Shown here: one piece after another, positions 21,131 to 34,436 of the stretch
How positions within the stretch are numbered: position 1 is the stretch's first letter
Layout: each line of letters opens with the position of its first letter
Assembly: GCF_008831285.2 (NCBI RefSeq)
Contig: NC_045148.1
Coordinates: 15,044,802 to 15,108,801 of the forward strand
DNA length: 64,000 nt
Source of the DNA: Nymphaea colorata
Lineage: Eukaryota > Streptophyta > Magnoliopsida > Nymphaeales > Nymphaeaceae
Direction: 5' to 3'
Program-made: the position numbers and the translations under genes
The notes under the pieces: generated by a model
What the model was told of the DNA's origin: nothing
What the model saw: only the letters and a program-made list of their open reading frames with translations
Databases searched by the model: none

Positions 21131-22111
21131 CCCCACTCATAATTGGGCACGGGATAATGGAAATCATAAAACTAATGTCGGGCCTCGCACATTTACTATA
21201 CGTTAACACTCGCTCAATTAGTCAAGAACTGGTTCCTCCCTTATGTTTCTAAACAAATTTCTTCTTGAACATCAGCAAATGGTACCTCATGGCTCCACGA
21301 TCCACTTGGAGTCTGGAAAAACCTAATCATGTTGTTGCTTAATGCAGACCCAACGTAACCTGTATAGAATCTGCAGGACAGTATCAAACTAGTCATAAGT
21401 AATAGCCACTACAATAGATGATCATATCAAGCATAGGGTGCACTTTTGAGGCCAACGATATTTGACACTGACCTCCAAAGGTAGGAGATCTGAGTTACCA
21501 AGGTCCAGTCTGTTTCAGTTCACCATCGGGCCAGTATATATGTAGATATCTTCATAACAACCATCTTCTACATGTTGAGACTGAATCCTTTTGTAAAAGC
21601 TTTTGGTGCTCCCCATGATGAACTAATCATGGTCTTGTGTCAGGGCTGATACCAGAAGTCATATCCAAATAGAGGACTATTACCAAGTTTCTCCCATCTG
21701 AACAAGAACATACATATCGGAGATCAAAAGTACCAGATTTCAACACAAATGAAGATGTGTCGATCAAAGCACTCACATCAGATGTGATATTTCAATGGGT
21801 TGGATAAGTTTATGGTTAGATGATATGTCAACATGTCATTCACCATCTCATATCCAGATGGGGCACCCATCTGTAGATGGCGGCAGCAGACCACCACCAG
21901 TAGGCAGAGCAGTAAGTAGATTATCCATCGGCGATCAGTGACGGCAGTCGAGGTACAAGCATCTCTCTTGGTAGACGCTCATGCCGATCTACAACAACTG
22001 CATTGATTTCTGTTTCTGATTTTGATTTTTTTTTCTAAATAAGGAAACCTTGGCTGACAAGGCAAAGGTTGTGACCATTGCTTGTGACCGATGACCTTAG
22101 TGTCTCTGGCT
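21131..22111. other. No recognised feature
   Basis: Ordinary intergenic composition. I find no long frame, no element ends and no plastid match. Confidence 0.5.
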
Positions 22112-23169
22112 CTGTGGTAAAAAAATGGTGTGGTGATCCTCTTGAACTTGTGGTTTTACGGTTTCAATGCATCCTTACAGACAAATCAATCATAAAGAAA
22201 TCCCAACTCCGACTTAACAAATGTAACAGCTAACACATTCTATGAAATGAATAAATTCTAGGTCATGCAATTTTTCTGTGCACAACAATATATATGCGTT
22301 ATTTTGTCATATCAGAGTGTATATTGCACTACTCACATCCGAGTGGGTGGTTAGTTTTAATTTTGAAATGTAGCTTGGTTGTTTAAATATGATTACTAAA
22401 ATCACGTTCTATTAGTGTGATCACCACAATATTATTTTCTCAAGTTTGCTGATTGAACTTAAGCAATTAGTGGAATGTTCAATCTACGAACTTGCTAGGG
22501 GAAAATTGAAAGTCGATCAGAAAGAATGATCGACTTGGTAAGAAACGGTTGTAACATCTCTTGGTGTTGAACGGACTAACTAAGTAATTACCCATGTGAG
22601 TCTGAATGCTTTAAAATGTTACTCTCTTAAAAGGTGGCAGAGTATGGTCTAGTTCAATAAGCGTATAGGCTAAGCATATATATATATATATACAGTCGCC
22701 CGCTAGTCAATGTATATTGTTTTCTTTAAATATTTGTTTTTTTATTTTGCATATTAACTTATCAGTTGTTTTAAGACGCTGCTGTAATCACCACACCCTA
22801 TTCTCCCTCTCATTTTTTCTGTTGGCTTCCATATACTTTTGGCTCTTCAACTTTGCTGATTGCATAAGTCCGAAACCTTCAAGTTAAATTGGGAAAAGAT
22901 GTTTTTAAAAACTTCAAACATACTTTAATTTAATTAGAACAAAGAAATTTCAAATATTAAAAAAAAATTCCAACAAATTGGCCACCCAACTGATACTCAT
23001 CGTAGATTTTAAAGGACTCACATGGATAACTACTTCAGTTTGTCCGTTCAACCCCAAGAGTTCAACCCCAAGAGATGATACTTATTGATTTGTCTGTAAG
23101 GATGCATTGAACCCGTAAAACCACAAGTTCAAGAGAATCACCACACCAGTCCTGATTTTTTTACCACAG
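22112..23169. repeat. Foldback element with long inverted repeats
   Basis: The outer arms are 22112-22190 and 23085-23169, about 80 bp beginning CTGTGGTAAAAAAA and including TTGAACTTGTGGTTTTACGG. The inner arms are 22552-22620 and 22998-23075 (CTCTTGGTGTTGAACGGAC, ACCCATGTGAGTC). On the right the two arms are adjacent; on the left they are separated by ~360 bp, which I read as a later insertion. A 14-bp unit (TTCAACCCCAAGAG) is duplicated in the right inner arm (23047-23074). A short TA run lies at 22675-22692. No target duplication is obvious and no coding capacity is seen. Confidence 0.75.
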
Positions 23170-23171
23170 CA

Positions 23172-23354
23172 CATTGAAATATCAAACAGAACCCATCAAT
23201 GCCAGGCCCAACGTCGATAAGCAAAATAAAATTTAAGAACAAGAAGATCCAACAAGATGAATAACAATCATTATACTCCTGATCATGCAAATTTTTATTT
23301 TTCATATGTAACAAGATGGGAATAATTAAAAAACTGATTTTCATAAAAAACAAA
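23172..23354. repeat. 182-bp repeat R, copy 2
   Basis: Nearly identical to 11600-11781. It is followed directly by copy B sequence (TTGGGAAAAAAAGATATC), and its left edge is 2 bp from the foldback element. Confidence 0.9.
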
Positions 23355-26300
23355 TTATTGGGAAAAAAAGATATCAATGTTCACCTTCTAGTTCATGATC
23401 CTGGGCCTTACCTGCAGCGACAACCAAAACATCTGGATAAGAACATCAAAAACCAATAACAAATCTAAAAACAAACTTTCCATGACATTCTAAAATAAGC
23501 CATAGCAATGTCATTTTCATGCCTAAAAACCTTGCACTATAATATAATTTTGGACCAACCTCAGCCCACCTCCTCCAATGTAGGAAAAACATCTCGGTTA
23601 TGGGAAGGGAAGAACTAGATGAAAAGCAATAGACTCAATCAAGAGGAGCAGGTTGAACAGCCAGAATTAAATGAAAATAGCATGAATGAAAAAAGATTGA
23701 ATAATAATATAATATCATAATTTTTCCCCAATGCTAAATACTGTCCTGGATAAACAAAACACATACTAGTCAAAATATGATAAATATTCATAACACTCAA
23801 CTAACATGACACAAGAAGAAACAAGAAGAAACTGAATACTAACCTGGTCCGAAACCATAAAGGACCCAACTGTCGAAGCAAAGGCATGGGTGGGTAGTTG
23901 GTGATGATGAAGAATAACTCCACGCCATTTTGCAAAACCATGTATTGCAAGCCAAGACAAATATTAGATGAAGCCAAGAACAAAACTCATGCAACTTCAA
24001 AGGATAGAACTTTTCAAAAATGTCACAGTTCAAAATCGACCAGTTCTTTTGAAAACAGATAAGAGATCTTCCATGATAGCCTCAACCCTAAGTCTGGGTT
24101 ATGTCATTGAAAAACAGGTTGAAGACATTTCAACGGGTTGAAGACACTCTGTTAAGATGGAATCATGGGTCAGGTTCCCAAATGATGTGCCTCTCCAAAT
24201 ACAAAGGAAAAGATGGACAAATTGTTTGAAGAGTTCCATCTATTGCATAAATGGACTAGTAGTTTGTTAATGAAATGGCAAACACCTTTCAAGACCAAAA
24301 GGGATTGGTTAGTTCCTCTTATGCCTAGAAAACCTCGAAATATAACAAAAGATGTCAAGTTTTTACTTTGAAATAGTTCAAAATTATTACTTTAACTCAT
24401 AAGCTTGAGTGCTGGTGTTGTGCAAGTAATATGTCATTCACTTATCCATAGTACCATACAAGGATTAGGATTCATTTCGCATCAATGTCATCGAACCTCT
24501 AGAAGGGATATCTTTCAATTTCCAAAATGTGAACATAAAGGAATCATCCTCGACATCTTAGGTAATAAAAAAAAGGAGCAGATATTGACCCCAAATTCGC
24601 ACATCCACAAAAGATCGTAACATTCAATTCCTGCGAGTTCAACCTTCATGTCTTTCATCTCTTGGCAGGCACCTTTTGCTTTTTGTTTTTTTCTTAGTTT
24701 TTTTGTTGTTCTTTCTTTTGCACTTAGCTTTTTGCTATTTTTTTTTCTTTGATTTTTTTTTTTTCAGGCCGACCTTCACCTTTGAGGGAATACCTCACCA
24801 CCTCAAAGGCTACTACGAAGCTCCATCGCTTTGGTGGTTATGTGTAGCTTTGTCACGTGTCCAACCCGCTTCACCTTACGGGTTTTCGACGAGCCAAAGG
24901 TTCGTAAGTCATTATCTTCGCGAAATAGACATAAATCAGCTTTATGCCTACCCGGTACTCTTGATTACTGACTCAGAGGAACAACTACACAAGCCTCGAG
25001 CCCATCTCTCAACACTCATTTTGCTACCTGCCAAGATCTTACAGAGCATTGTGGCTTCTCTCTCAGTATATATTCATGTTAAATCCTTGCAAAATTTTGA
25101 ACACCAGAGTCAATAGCATTTCCTAGTCTTAACTTTCTCAGCTTCATAGGAGTTTTCCTTACTGTTCAGATCCAGGATTTTTTCAGCTTTCCTCTTCCAT
25201 TGCTTGACAACAAAAACTTGAAAGTTTCTCCTACTCGAGAAGATACTAAGAGTAAAGCAAAGACATATCTTCATGGGCGAAACATTTTTAAAATGTTTTT
25301 AAACAAAATTAAAAAAAAATTTACTTTACAAATGTTCTTGACATCAAATGGTATATCACGAGGAGGCATGAACTCTACTCCCTAAAGAGAGGGGTGAATG
25401 CAAAACAAGATGGGTAGACTGAGTAAGAGGCAGACTCTTCGACTTCTGAAAGGTTCACAAATCTGGGTCAAAAAGACATTATATTGTAAAGAACCGATAT
25501 GAAAACTAAGGATTTTTTTACTCTACAGAAGGAGAGGATTCTAGAAAACCAAAATTCAGAATTTTTTGAACAATTTTGGTATTTTTTTATTCTTCCCAAT
25601 TTTTGTACAAAGTAGAACAGAATAAAAGTTCTCAAAAACAATTTTTCCTAATTAAACTATTAAAGGTCAGTAAAAAACCCACAAAATTCAGAAAACTATA
25701 ATCACATGCAAGAAGATCAAAACACAAAATGCTTGCACCAAAGATGAACATACAACACTCAAGCACACAGGGCAAGAATAATACAAATAAAAAGAAGAAA
25801 TCACACTATGTTATTCTATAGAATTTATAGAAAATAGATTTCGTCTTCAAAGAACAAAGTAACTCACTTCTTGTAATGGACCATGAACCTTCATCATATT
25901 CCCAAAGGTTACCATGACAATTAATTGGTGCTGCATTAAGGGGAAACATTTTTTGACAATAAGACTGTCTTAGACAAGTGCAGTCCACCAATTAAGAAGG
26001 AAAGAAAGGAAAAAAGGAAAAAAATGCATACCCGATAACGACTGCTAAAGCCTGTCTACAACAATGCGCTGCCTCATTGAGCCTTCACTTTCTCACGACA
26101 AATTTGACCAGCCATCAGCAGAATTAGGTCACAAGTCATAACTGCAAATACAAGAAAAGCAGAATTATAGGAAAGATATAAGCAATATTTAGAACTAGTC
26201 AAGGATAGGAGAAGAAACCATACAATTTGAAGCAAAAGCCAATAATGTCATTAATGCTAGGAAGTACAACAGACAGGCCCAAATATAACTAAATTCATCT

Positions 26301-28478
26301 ATTTAGCAGCCAACAAAGAAAAACGACAACGTAGGAAAGTCCGATATTCATATAACCTCCATGTTGTAAGCAGACCCCTTTCCAAAGCACGCTAGTTCAT
26401 AGCTAGAAGGTGTCGCTGTGACCAATAGGTCACAGGCTGACAGCAACAATTTTGATAGCGGGATGATCACATCTGCTATAATGCATTGACTTTAACAATA
26501 TGCAGCCTTTTTTATTTTGATACTTTGATCATACAAGCCAATAGTATTTTACTGTATTTATGTTAACATTTAAATATAAAAACGGCTTTCTAATTAAAAT
26601 TTCAAAATTTTTAAAAGAGCATCCAACGGATCGTAATACCGCAAAACAAATGCATTAGAATGAGATCAGGAGCAAAGACTGAAAAACCATCCATACTGAT
26701 TGAAACTGAACGCAAATCAGTGACGGAGCCACATATGAACTGCCCACATCAGCCATTCAATGTTTCTTTATTTTCACATTAACATATTCAAATATTTGTA
26801 TGTATGTATGTATGTATGTATATATATATATATATAAGTGCCCTTTCGGATATGAAAATCTGCTACTGGAGCAAATGCTAGTGATTGAGCCTTTCCAGTA
26901 CCTAACAACGGAGTCACAGTAGAGAAACGCTGTGAGAAGAGATCTGTGGGTCAACAGCTTTTTATATTTTAAAAAAAATTGTGATCAATTGGTGGGGTTT
27001 CAGTATTTAAAAATTAAGAGAAACAATTTAATAATCATTAAAGGGAAGAGGAGCAGAAAGAAGACAACAAGGAATCATCTTTCTATCATCAGTTTAACCA
27101 TACTTACTGCTTAACGGGACAAAAAGAGAGATCCCTATGTGGGAGAGACCGCCGGTAGACGCTGTCCCTAGTTGATCTGTATGGTGGACAGATATCTACT
27201 GGTCTCTCATACGGTTCCAAACAAATAAGACATGATTTGAAATAATCTAGATTCACATGCACAAGTTCACACGTAGATATAAACCTGTAAGATGCATACC
27301 GGTTCTTGTCATGATACACAACTAGAGAAGAATGAAGAATGAAGATGGATAATCTCACATTGAAGGTGAGCAGAGACTGATCCTCAAAAATTTTTCAACT
27401 ATTGAAACCGCTCTGGCTCTTGAATGGGTGCCAAATAAAGAGGTGCATGGCAAAGAATTTTTGGAGTGAAGGGTCACAACCAGTGAAGCCTTCAGCACAC
27501 GTTCTCCAACAAAATTAACAATTCTCTAAATTCAATTACCTATTAGCATATGAAACTTATCCAAATTGGCAAATCCTATGTGGGGCTCAAAGTGAAGGGA
27601 GCCAAGAACTCTATGATATGATATGACATGGTTTAATACGGAGGAGATGGAAGTGGCCAGACTTAAAAGAGGAGAGGGTTTGGAAAGAGGAGGGCAGCCG
27701 GATGCATAGTTGGGTCTGCCTCTGCAAATCGGCGATTTGTCTGAATCTCAAGGAGAACCCATACCGTCCTGTGTGAGCAAGCTAATGAGGATGGTGATCA
27801 CAATGTTCCTCAAATACAGAAAAGGCAACAAAGATCCAATAAATTTTGGATATTCAATGACTCAATCAGTTGGGCTTAGAAACTAATATCATCTACTTTT
27901 TCAAAGATAAAGCATATCTCAAACGACCCTCCCTATGTTAAAAGGGTGAAGAAGACGACTAGGGCAGCGATCTGGGGAAAGGCAGACAGGAAACACAGGC
28001 AGACGTGAGAATAAAACGCGATAGAAAGAGGCAAGCAAGCCTGCGCCTTACCTCGACAGAGATGCGGAAGAGGAGCTGCGGGAGAGCTTCTGCGAGAGGA
28101 AGAGGAGCCTTCTCCACGAGCAAAGACAAAAAATAAAAAATAAAAAATAAATTACGCCCTAAAACTGAAGAAGGAAAGACGCGGGTAGGGCTCGATAAAC
28201 CTTCCTATCGACAAACTTTCAAAATCGACCCAAATATTTATTTTGAGAAACACACGCTTTAGTTTTAAAATTTTCATAAACTGTCTTTTTGAAAAGTTGC
28301 GGGCGTAACAGCGGGACTCACCGTCAAACTGTCTTTAACAGAGGAAGATGCAGCCTAGTTCAACGCCCTCGGTCTTTCAGAATGGTTTCGTGGAACATCA
28401 ACCTGTCGCGGGAGATGCACCGCACTCAGAGTTTGTTGAATCAATTGTTCGATATATTTGGCAATTTCTGTTGAATCG
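23355..28478 (-). repeat. Copy B of the triplicated segment
   Basis: Matches A 2298-7498 in direct orientation with scattered substitutions, a shorter TA microsatellite at 26800-26836, and deletions near 27108 and 28060. It lacks the HAK exon array, which in A lies left of 2298. It ends at GAATCGAT, where the kinase region of A would follow, and is joined instead to an ectodomain fragment. This implies a ~3.75 kb deletion relative to A (A 7498 to A 11247). A small duplication (ACAAGAAGAA) is seen at about 23812-23831. Confidence 0.9.
24676..25116 (+). other. Unrecognised ORF conserved in all three segment copies (B)
   Basis: The copy B counterpart of 3563-3976, 146 codons. It again opens inside a T-rich acceptor-like tract (TTTTTTTTTCAGGCCGACC) and has the same frame for EGIPHHLKGYYEAPSLWWL and onward. 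The C-terminal end differs by a small indel (LSVYIHVKSLQ here). No domain is recognised. Confidence 0.25.
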
Positions 28479-28668
28479 ATGTGATTCTTTTAACAATGAA
28501 ATCGCTGTCGAGTAGACGAATCTTACCGTTGCATGATATGAGGTTGACACCGCAAGAAGAATTGAGAGAACTGAAGGGGAAGAGAATTGGTCTTGAGTTG
28601 CTGCAGTTGAAAGGAGAACTACAGAAAGGAGAAGATCAATCACAAGAGCAGGGAGAAGATCAATCACA
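28479..28668 (-). pseudogene. LRK10-like ectodomain remnant
   Basis: Matches 11247-11460, the GUB_WAK-type part of the ectodomain, in the same orientation: GTGATTCTTTTAACAATGAAAT, GAATTGAGAGAACTGAAGGGG and TTGCTGCAGTTGAAAGG. Deletions and a 23-bp tandem duplication (GGAGAAGATCAATCACAAGA at about 28628 and 28651) destroy the frame. It marks the far end of copy B after loss of the kinase domain. Confidence 0.75.
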
Positions 28669-28699
28669 AGAGTTCAATTTTCTAAAATTTGTGGACGCA

Positions 28700-29259
28700 C
28701 ATAAAAAACACTTTGACTTTGTAATGTGGACATAAAAAAAAATTACGAAAATTATTTGAGACAATCAATAATTTTTACTTTTTCTCTAATCACATCCGTC
28801 CTCAGAAATCTAAAAAAAATGAAGGAAAAAGATTAGAAGCTTGATCCCGCATTCACTTACCAAGACTAAATAGTTTAGACCCGAATATTGCATTGCGAAC
28901 ACAGATAATATTGCTTTTCAGAAAGCTCAATTTTTCCATTTCACCTGTACACAAAGGTACTAACTAATTATATGAATGGTAACCTAACTAGTGTTGGCTC
29001 CTCACCAGCTTCATGCACTATTCTGCCTTGTATTTATTTACTTACTAATTTATCAAAAAAGCTGCAATATTAGTCAATCTCACCTCATTTGTAAATTACC
29101 ACTCCACCTTCAACAATATACTTTGTGTATTCACTTGCATCTGTGCAACAATTGGTATTATTCCTGATGTTTTAAAGAACTTCACCAAACAGTATGCACT
29201 TGGGCTGCTTTATTACGTTGGATGATTATTCTCACACTAAAGTTTTTGCAGGGATCTAT

Positions 29260-29291
<32 letters not shown>

Positions 29292-31877
29292 TATTTCTTG
29301 AAGCGTCCACTCCTACACTAAATTTAATGGATATTAAATATAAATATTCATGTTTGAACGAAAAATGAAGGTGATCATGACAAAATTTTGAATAATTAAA
29401 CTTAGACGATGAGCATTCAGCTAGGCCCCGACGGATGTTCATAGAGCAAGTCATGGTTTATATTTTTAGGACTGATTCAGGGGACAGTAATTACTATTGC
29501 CAAACAGGCTGTAAGGAGCAGCAGACAAGTCAGCAAAGAAACAACTTTGGCGCTCATCATCAGAACTATTAATGTAATTAAATTTCTGTTATTCCAAAAA
29601 TTTTCCATAACAGAACAATGTATTAACAAATAAGCCTTAAAAAGATGATAGCTTTTAGAAGCAAAAACAAATGTAAAAATCAGTCCAAAGTTCAGAAAAT
29701 TTATGATCTGTATACAATACTTGAAAAGCTTTTCAAAAGTTGAAGAATGTGCCATACTTTTGAAACTTTTGAAAATTTAAATATTTTACCTATGAAAGAT
29801 GTGAGATAGATATAATGAAAAGCAGTTTGAAAGTGTTCAAAAAAATTATTTAAAATTTATTAAATACAAAAAAAAAATGTGTAATTCTTCTAAGATATGA
29901 AAAAACATGTTACGATGTTTAACAAATTTTCAAATAGTTTAAAGAATTTCACTAGAAAACTTTTGAAAAATGTTAACTTAGAAAAGTCAAAATCAATCAA
30001 AAGTGCATGGAATTTTATGAGTTCGAAATTGTATTTGCAAAATTTTCAAAAAGTTAATAAAGTGGTAAAGTTTTACTTGTAAGCTTAGAAAATTTTCAAA
30101 CAGCGCAAAAATTTCACAAAAACATTTACAAATGTGTTATTTATAAAATCCAAAATTATTGCCAAAATCGCTTAAAAAGTTCAGAAACTATATGAGTTAG
30201 AAGCAATATATGATTTTTTCTCAAATATCAAAGAATGTTTCAAATTTTAAAAGCTTACTAAAGTTGTGAACCGTGTAAATAAAAATAGTTCGAAAGTGCT
30301 AAAAAATTTTACATTAAAATTTGTCATGTTAGACCAAAAGTTTGCATCTCCTACGAAAGTGAAAGAAGGGCAACAAATTTATAACACAAGAAAAAAATTG
30401 ATATGATAATAGTATAAAAGTGTATATGTGAAAAATATAAGTTCATAAACCTTGTTAAAATTTTGAGTTTATTAAGATAAGAAGCAATCTAAGGATGTTT
30501 ACAAAAGTTTACTAGAAATTTGATAAATTCTTCAAAAAGTTTGAAGTGTTTGTATAGCACGTAGAAAAAAATTGTAAAATAAAAGTAATTGTTAGATTTA
30601 ACAATTTTCCAAGTAGTGTGAAGAATTTTAACATAAACTTTGATAAAATATTAGTTTAAAAAAGCTTAAACAATTACAAAACTCTTCAAAACTGTAAAAA
30701 TGTTATGGATTCGAAACCATACTAATAAAATTTTTAAAAATTAATGAGTTTGTTAAGCTTTTGAAATGTTCATGATTTTACAAAACTTACAATAGTACTG
30801 CTTTTTGTAAATTAAAAATAGATGGAAATGCAAGAGTTTCGTAAAATTAGAAAAACTTTATTAAACTCAAATAAATTTCAATTTTCAAATAGTGCAATGC
30901 TTCAAAAATTGAACAATGTTTTAAGCTTTTGAAAAATTCAAGTTAAAATGGTTTTGAGTTTGTAAGACTTGTTAAATATGTGATTTTCATAAAATTAGAA
31001 ATGGTTTGAAAAATCTACATAAAGTAACACTAGATTTGAAAGAATCTATATAAAGTAACATTTGGATGATGTTGTTCAAAAAAGTCATTTTGCAAAATCA
31101 AATTTCACCAAAACTTGTTTCTTAACCAGATTTTCAAATTTTGAAGAACACACACAAAATAACATTTTTTGTGGAAAAATATAAAGGGACAAGAATGTTC
31201 ACTTACTTTTAAGAACGACGTTTTGTGACCATCATACAAACACAAGCTTTAAACAACATTTGCAAAATTTTTAAAAATTGAAAGATGTACTAAAGTTTTG
31301 AAATTTTAAAAACTTTAACATATTGCTGCAAAACTTGAGAGGTTTAGAAAGCATATAAATGTTGAATTTTGTAGAACAAAAAAAGTCAGTATGTACAAAT
31401 GTTTACATTGAAATATGTCAAATTAGATACAAATGAAGTTCGGATGGTTGTCAAACGTGTAAAAAAATGGAAGAGTTTTTAAAAGAAAAAACACTTATAA
31501 AGTTTTACAAAATTTTAAATCGTACAAAACTTTTACAAAAATATAAAAGTGATAACCTTCGAAAAGCCGAAACAATTGTCAAAACATCCTTCAAGTTCAA
31601 GAATTTTAGGATTTCAAAATGTTACTTACAAAGATTTTTAAAAATTCAGGAGTGTTGTAAAAATTTTGAAAATTTCAATATTTACTTGTGAAAGTTGTGA
31701 GCTTATAAAATACGTAAAATTTTTGAATTTGAAATAAATTGTAGTTTGAAAGTGTTCATGAAAATTTATTTGAAATTTGTTAAATTTGCCAAAAAATTTG
31801 TAATACCTGTTTAACGTGGAAAAGATTAATAAAAGTTCACCTAAAATTTGTCAAATTTACGTAAAAGTTTGTAATCC
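28700..31877. other. AT-rich stretch without genes
   Basis: A (CA)n(TA)n microsatellite lies at 29260-29291. From about 29760 to 31860 the sequence is built of loosely repeated A/T words such as AAAATTTTG, TTTGAAAATTT, TTCAAAAAGTT and GTTTGAAAGTGTTC, with a quasi-repetitive look on the plus strand. Open frames there are short and low-complexity. GAAAGTGTTCAAAAAAAT-like pieces recur at 29831 and 31748. It may be a degenerate AT-rich tandem repeat or a matrix-attachment-like region; I see no gene. Confidence 0.6.
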
Positions 31878-34248
31878 TGGTAGGACCTAACTCCGGTATA
31901 GGCGACAGCCCGGTCCTAGAGTCGATCCTACTTCCCCAAGATCCTCGTAGAGGGTCCTTACGTCTCTAGGGAGAGTTAAGCGGCACTAAGCAAGATGATT
32001 ACAATAGTAATGATGAAAATCAAACTAATCTCAGTCACGAAGACGGCCTGACCTCGATCTGCCGCTGAATCTGGGAGTCACTTGAGTAATGGCTGAAGGA
32101 ATGGCGCACCAAAATGAAGAGGACGCGAAGGAATGATGGGACGCCGGTAAAACGCTGCTCAATCTTCCTCTGCAATCTGATTGAAGCTGAAGCACCAGCT
32201 GATACAGCAGGATGGGGTGCTGCGACTTGATTGCTACTGATGGATATCAAGGAGGCATGAAAGATCTCCTAGCTCAGCCCGCCTGGCTAAGTGCAGTGGT
32301 AGCACACGGATGAGGCCGAAGTGGGTCGGCCTAAGTCACTTGGGCGATGAGAGTTCAACCCAAGGATGCACGCCTCTTGAACATTGTAATGCTGGTTTTG
32401 ACTTGGGCAGCTCGGTCTAGAGCTGAGGAGTACCCTAGCTACGGTCAAGTGATGGAAGCTCGGTCATAGAGCCTTGGTATATCCTTATGTGAGGCTGACT
32501 TGGGAACAGCTTGGGAAAGAAGGGCTTGGACGGTTTCCTCTACGGTGTGAAGGAGGGATCTAAAGGTGTGAGGTTTAGGAGCTTGGGATTATGTAGTGAA
32601 GTCAAGGATGAGGGGATTTAGCGGGTAAGACAAGGCTTACGGGCTTATGATTGACTAAAAAAAATTACTAAAAGTGGCAACGTGGGAAAAGGGGCCAAAT
32701 GAGGACCCTCCTCTCACGGATGGAGATGGATTCCTAAAAGAATGGATTCTAACTCAAATGTAAGGATTGGGACGTGAGGTGGCAAAGGTCTAGGTGATGA
32801 CGGTTAATTGGGACTCCTAAAACTTTGGATGTGATTCCACCAAATGTGGACTCTTTTGGTAGCCGATTTCTCCAAGATAATCAAATGTGGTGACGTGGCA
32901 TCTCTAGAATCATTTGACCCAAATGTAAGAACTCCTTATTGATCCTTAACCCAATCCTAGCTAAAAAAATGGAGCTTCCCAAAAGATCGGCTCCAACCTC
33001 TCTTCGCTTTATGCAGTACTTACTTTTTGATCAATGGTGGATGCTTTTACCCCTTCAAATGACTAACTCCTTTCGTGGCAATGAGGGGTAAATCAGACCT
33101 TGGGCGTGGTTGCCCGGAAGGTGCCGAAGGTAGCCGGAAACAGAGCAGAGTTGATCGGAATTCCAGAACTTATTGGCAACTTGTATTGTGCAAATGCCTT
33201 GGCCGTTCTACGCGAAACCACCACCGTTCTTCTTTTCTCGAGCTGATTTTTCTCCTATGCGTCTTGGTTGGTTTTGATGGTATTCCACCGTGGATCTTCA
33301 TGATGAAATACTGATTTTCCGGTGAAAACTCCAGCAAGTCTCCGTGTTTTTCCTTGAAGAAGATCGGCCCTTACTAGACTAAATTTGAATTTTCTTTCAA
33401 CGTTGGCAAGCACGTCCCCTTCAGAATCCTTCTAAGACTTGTAAAACCATTTTTATGAGTGCCTTCCACGCGAGGAAGATGATGGAATCTAGGCTGTGAC
33501 TCAAGAGTCCCAGCTCCTCCCATGAGAAATCCAAAACTAAACTTAGCCAACACGTTACTTAGACAATTCCAAAACGGAAACGATCTAACCTTTCTTTCTT
33601 GATTCACGATGGGTTGCTGCGCTACAAGGGATGGAACCACAACCTCCTTTGACGTCTAGCCTCTAACTTCTCTGTTATGGCAGATGAATTGCACCCAAGA
33701 CACTTTGATCCAAGGTGAAGTCGAAGTGTTGAAAATCCCCCTAGGCCAGTGGCTCGCTAAGAGGAATCGCCGCTCCTTCTTTTTCAGCGGTGGAGATAAT
33801 GTGACTAAGGGGGGATGACGAGGGAACTGATGGGATCAGAAGAGAGGAGAGGGAGACCAGAGGGGAAAGACAAGGGAGAGAGGGATTGACGTGAAGAGAG
33901 GAGAAACGTGAGGAGAGGGGAAGACATGATGAGAGAGAGAGGGATTTGGCAAATAACTCAATAATTCTTTAATTGCATAATGAGTTCCAAAATCTAAACC
34001 ATTATATAAATGTGTTACCAAATCCGGATTCCAATCATGAATCCAACTCCAAACTCAATATAGAAATGCATAAACAAAATGAAAGCGATATAAATCCAAG
34101 TCACACCCCGACATGGTAAGTGATGAAATGAATTATGAGTATGTAGTCAAATCAAATAAAGAGAACCAAACTCTAAGTGTATCTCATGAATAAAAACTCC
34201 TCTTGAGCCATGTGAACTCAAGATGGAAACCCTTGCTTAGCACACCCA
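31878..34248 (-). repeat. 3' LTR of element 1
   Basis: The left edge TGGTAGGACCTAACTCCGG follows AT-rich DNA. The inner edge at 34248 was chosen because the next minus-strand upstream bases (GAGGAGGCTAGA) are purine-rich like a polypurine tract and the TATA box then lies ~240 bp into U3. An alternative inner edge at TTACCA (34020) would give tidier inverted ends but no polypurine tract and no room for a promoter. Confidence 0.65.
34002..34009 (-). promoter_or_regulatory. LTR TATA box
   Basis: TTATATAA lies about 240 bp inside the LTR on the element strand. The same position in the middle LTR (42149) is TTATATAC, one base altered. Confidence 0.45.
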
Positions 34249-34436
34249 TCTAGCCTCCTCGAGCTAGGCTCAACTCGACTAGATGACCTCCCTAGACTCG
34301 CGCAAACCTGACTCCAGGGACTTGGGTTTTGGACTCGACTCCAGAACTAAACTTAGGCCTATACCGGACCAAATCCTAGGAATTTGGTTTCCTAGCCCAT
34401 GGTTTCTCCCTATACCAGCCTTCTTCACTCGAAAAC

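Noticed and set aside
29182-29454. Frame crossing the (CA)n(TA)n run
   Set aside because: Low complexity, no start context and no homologue recognised.
34009-34021. TTACCA as the inner end of the gypsy LTR
   Set aside because: It would give matching TGGTA/TACCA ends, but no polypurine tract precedes it on the element strand and the TATA box would lie within ~20 bp of the LTR start.
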